A stretch of 6,027 nt of DNA, from assembly GCA_021789715.1 (NCBI GenBank), contig JAJYJE010000064.1, positions 1-6,027 of the forward strand, in the 5' to 3' direction. The position numbers were made by a program, and so were the translations under genes. Each line of letters starts with the position of its first letter. Within the stretch, counting starts at the first letter, position 1. The DNA is from a bacterium (GTDB lineage Bacteria > Patescibacteriota > Doudnabacteria > UBA920). The notes beneath the pieces are model-generated. The model ran no database searches, was not told the origin of the DNA, and worked only from the letters and a program-made list of their open reading frames with translations. This document shows, piece by piece, positions 3,875 to 6,027 of the stretch.

Positions 3875-5929
3875 ATGGAAGACTTGGAAAGCCAAATTGC
3901 CAAAATTCAACTCGGCAACCTCAAAACCACTTCTTCGTACGTCCATGTGATGGCCGAACAGGCCGCGGCCAGCTCGGCCGAACTGTTTGTAGTGGCCGAA
4001 TTGCCCATGTTCAATCCGGCCGCATACGAATCGTGCGAAAGGATTTGCGAAGCGATCGCGGCCGGATTGCGCCGCGCCTATCGCAAGCCGCTTTTGCCGG
4101 GCAGCTTTGAAACCGCCATTGCCCAGATTAACGAAGAACTCGGCAAGCTGGCCTCTTTGGGCCAGATCCACTGGCTGGGGAAGCTTAATTGCATTATTGC
4201 CGTTCGCGAAGGCCAAACTTTTACCGTGGCCACCTGCGGCAAAATCGCGGCATTCCTGTTCCGCTCCGGCGAATTCACGGATATTTCCTGTTCCTCTGCC
4301 CAAAGCCATCCCCTAAAGACTTTCGAAAACTACGCGGCCGGAAAAATCCGGCTCGGCGATCTGCTGGTCTTATCCACAACCCAGCTGCTGAATTATGTTT
4401 CCATGGACCGCCTTAAGGCTATTCTTCAAGGCGATAATTTTTTGGCGTCCGCCCAGACTATTATCGAGCTCATAAAAGACAACGCCGGACCGGAAGCGGC
4501 CTTCGGCACAATTATGGATCTGCTAGTCGAGCCCGGGCAGGCCAGCGAGCAGGAAGTCGACTTGGAAAATTTTGTCCGGCAAACGCAGGACCGCGCCTCC
4601 TCGCCTGCGGCTAAAATTACCGGCTTCATCAATTACCTGAAAACCATGCTTACGGCGGGCGGCCAAAAGCAAAAACGTATCCCGCAGGTCGGCTTACCGG
4701 GTACTTCGGGATTGGATGCCTGGCGGGAACGCCTTAAAAATCTTACCGGCCGCACCGGCAATGTCGCGGCTACCGGCAAGAACTTTTGGAACGCGGTAGG
4801 GCGGGGCGTGGCAGCCAGCCGCAATTCCTTAAAACCGCAAAATATCAAGCAATATTCCGCGGAAAAGAAATTCTTTTTGGCCGCGGCGGCGATCCTGCTT
4901 TTTACGGTTATCATCAGCCTGGCAACCGCCAGCCATGTAAAACGCTCAAGGCAGCAAAGCGCCGCTATGAGCAGCCGGCTCAAGCAGGCGCAAACGCTTA
5001 TAGCCAACGCCCAGGCTTCGCTGCTCTATAACGACGGTGCCAACGCCCAAAACTACTTTACCCAGGCCAGGAGCCTTATTCCTTCAGCGACTCAGGTTGA
5101 CGGCGCCAACAAGGCGCTCTACCAAACCGTAACCGGACAAATCTCCGGCCTGGAACAGCAAGTGGATAAAGTAACCGATGCGCAGGTAAGCAACCTCGGC
5201 ACGCTCAGCGGCGGGCCGGCCCTCCTGGCGCTGCCCGGCGCTTTAGCGACGCAGAATAACGGCGGCATTGTAGATTATAATCTCGGCACCGGCCAAATCG
5301 AAGACGGCGCCCTAAAATCAGGCAATACGATATTGGCGGCCATCAATACGGGAAAAACCGTAGTGGCCTATAACGGCTTGGGATTGGACCTATGGACGCC
5401 GGCAACGGGCGCGGAAACCGCAGCCTTTACCCAGGACGTACCGCCCCAAAACGATTTTGGGGGGCTGTCGTGGTATCCGACAAATAGCCGCGCATACGTG
5501 CTAGACAAAAAGAACGGCAGGGTCTTAAGCTACCTGGTCAGCGGCAACAATATCAGCAGGCCGGTAGTTTCCGTAAACGATCCCAAACTGCAAAGCGCCC
5601 GGAGCTTAGCCATAGATGGCAGTATTTACGCGTACGGGTCAAACGGCATCAGCAAGTATCTAAGCGGCCAGCCCGCGGCCTTTACAGCGCCATTTTTGAC
5701 CACACCCCTTTCCGGACAGGGCAAAATTTACACGGAAAAAAACTTTAAAGACATCTACGTGCTTGACAGCGGCAATAACCGCATTGTGATTATGGATAAA
5801 ACCGGCAGGCTCGCGGCTACGCTCACCAGCAGCCAGTTTACCAGGCTCGTGGATTTTTACGTAGACGAAGCCGGCAAGGCCATTTACGTCCTGAACGGAT
5901 CAACCCTGCTGAAGGTGGCGATACCTTAA
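3875..5929 (+). CDS. PP2C-like pseudophosphatase - transmembrane - beta-propeller protein (684 aa)
   Basis: Residues 1-220 follow the order of a PP2C/SpoIIE phosphatase domain, but each metal-site motif is altered: LFVVAELP (37-44) where enzymes have VVADGMGG, ATCGKIAAF (119-127) where they have GDSR, and LSTTQLL (166-172) where they have TDG. The domain is therefore probably catalytically dead and may bind phosphoproteins or a partner. Residues 225-330 are a polar, basic linker. One membrane helix lies at about 333-351 (FFLAAAAILLFTVIISLAT). Residues 355-435 are Gln/Ala-rich and likely helical or coiled coil. Residues 440-684 contain repeated strand units such as YVLDKKNGRVLSYL, IYVLDSGNNRIVIMD and IYVLNGSTLLKV, as in NHL-type beta-propellers. 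The phosphatase-like domain is probably cytoplasmic and the propeller outside, so it could pass signals across the membrane (inference). The start is the only ATG that fits the promoter. No close named homologue is recognised. Confidence 0.85.
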   Translation: MEDLESQIAKIQLGNLKTTSSYVHVMAEQAAASSAELFVVAELPMFNPAAYESCERICEAIAAGLRRAYRKPLLPGSFETAIAQINEELGKLASLGQIHWLGKLNCIIAVREGQTFTVATCGKIAAFLFRSGEFTDISCSSAQSHPLKTFENYAAGKIRLGDLLVLSTTQLLNYVSMDRLKAILQGDNFLASAQTIIELIKDNAGPEAAFGTIMDLLVEPGQASEQEVDLENFVRQTQDRASSPAAKITGFINYLKTMLTAGGQKQKRIPQVGLPGTSGLDAWRERLKNLTGRTGNVAATGKNFWNAVGRGVAASRNSLKPQNIKQYSAEKKFFLAAAAILLFTVIISLATASHVKRSRQQSAAMSSRLKQAQTLIANAQASLLYNDGANAQNYFTQARSLIPSATQVDGANKALYQTVTGQISGLEQQVDKVTDAQVSNLGTLSGGPALLALPGALATQNNGGIVDYNLGTGQIEDGALKSGNTILAAINTGKTVVAYNGLGLDLWTPATGAETAAFTQDVPPQNDFGGLSWYPTNSRAYVLDKKNGRVLSYLVSGNNISRPVVSVNDPKLQSARSLAIDGSIYAYGSNGISKYLSGQPAAFTAPFLTTPLSGQGKIYTEKNFKDIYVLDSGNNRIVIMDKTGRLAATLTSSQFTRLVDFYVDEAGKAIYVLNGSTLLKVAIP

Positions 5930-5937
5930 AGGATATT

Positions 5938-6027
5938 TCAGGCAATCCTGAGTGATTCGGTGTATTCCCCTACGATTTTTTTTGTTTCCGCCAAATCTTT
6001 GGCTGCCATCAGCTTGGCGCGCAAAGA
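5938..6027 (-). CDS. C-terminal end of an unrecognised protein (partial)
   Basis: A minus-strand frame is open from the right edge to a TGA at 5940-5938. It encodes 29 residues (SLRAKLMAAKDLAETKKI, then VGEYTESLRIA), which look like one amphipathic helix rich in Ala, Lys, Leu and Glu. It is convergent with the 684-aa gene, with eight bases between the two stops and no clear intrinsic terminator. A run of eight A in the coding strand (5983-5976) is a possible slippage site. A second minus-strand frame is also open here, but it would overlap the neighbour and looks less protein-like. The family cannot be told from so short a tail. Confidence 0.55.
   Translation of the reverse strand, partial: SLRAKLMAAKDLAETKKIVGEYTESLRIA

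Noticed and set aside
3869..4309. 146-aa minus-strand open frame
   Set aside because: Antisense shadow of the GC-rich 684-aa gene; it would also overlap that gene's start, and the translation shows no domain.
4370..4378. Second TTATCCACA match
   Set aside because: It lies within codons for a conserved-looking strand of the 684-aa protein, so chance is the simpler explanation.
4633..5007. 124-aa minus-strand open frame
   Set aside because: Antisense shadow of the linker and membrane helix of the 684-aa protein.
5938..5951. Hairpin TCAGG-CAAT-CCTGA as a bidirectional terminator between convergent genes
   Set aside because: The stem is only 5 bp and no T-run follows on either strand.

Overview
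The window looks like chromosomal DNA of an uncultivated bacterium of the Patescibacteria (Candidate Phyla Radiation) or a close relative. This is an inference from three things seen here. The genes are short, tightly packed and mostly lack a Shine-Dalgarno sequence. Several proteins are of types I recall as common in that group: a roughly 128-aa conserved unknown protein, a winged-helix protein fused to a degenerate nucleotidyltransferase, and a PP2C-like/TM/beta-propeller protein. There are also very small membrane and secreted proteins of unknown function. TGA and TAA are both used as stops, so the standard bacterial code fits. No rRNA, tRNA, CRISPR array, transposase or phage gene is visible.

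Layout. Bases 1-1396 are a minus-strand block read right to left: the lexA promoter and operator, lexA (718-1335), a conserved unknown protein (264-650), a 63-aa Cys/His-containing protein (40-231), and probably the start of another gene running off the left edge. No terminator is seen after lexA, so the unknown genes may be co-transcribed with it and respond to DNA damage. Next comes a second minus-strand unit: a secreted coiled-coil protein (1495-2472) with a strong ribosome binding site, a hairpin in its 5' leader, and a clear intrinsic terminator at 1444-1475. Upstream is a third minus-strand unit: a 78-aa membrane protein (2738-2974) whose stop codon overlaps, as ATGA, the start of a 28-aa Arg/Pro-rich microprotein (2655-2741). 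That unit ends in an intrinsic terminator at 2571-2611.

The right half is built around a divergent intergenic region (3723-3874). To the left, a winged-helix/nucleotidyltransferase-like regulator (3153-3722) has an extended -10 promoter placed so that its mRNA should be leaderless. To the right, a 684-aa protein (3875-5929) has its own extended -10. It carries an N-terminal PP2C-phosphatase-like domain whose metal-binding motifs are all changed, one membrane helix, and a C-terminal beta-propeller-like domain. Two inverted repeats between the promoters are candidate operators. The C-terminal end of a convergent minus-strand gene fills the right edge.

Most notable are the pseudophosphatase-transmembrane-propeller protein paired divergently with the degenerate NTase regulator, the coupled 28-aa microprotein, the lexA operator of GTATAC half-sites, and the predicted leaderless transcript.
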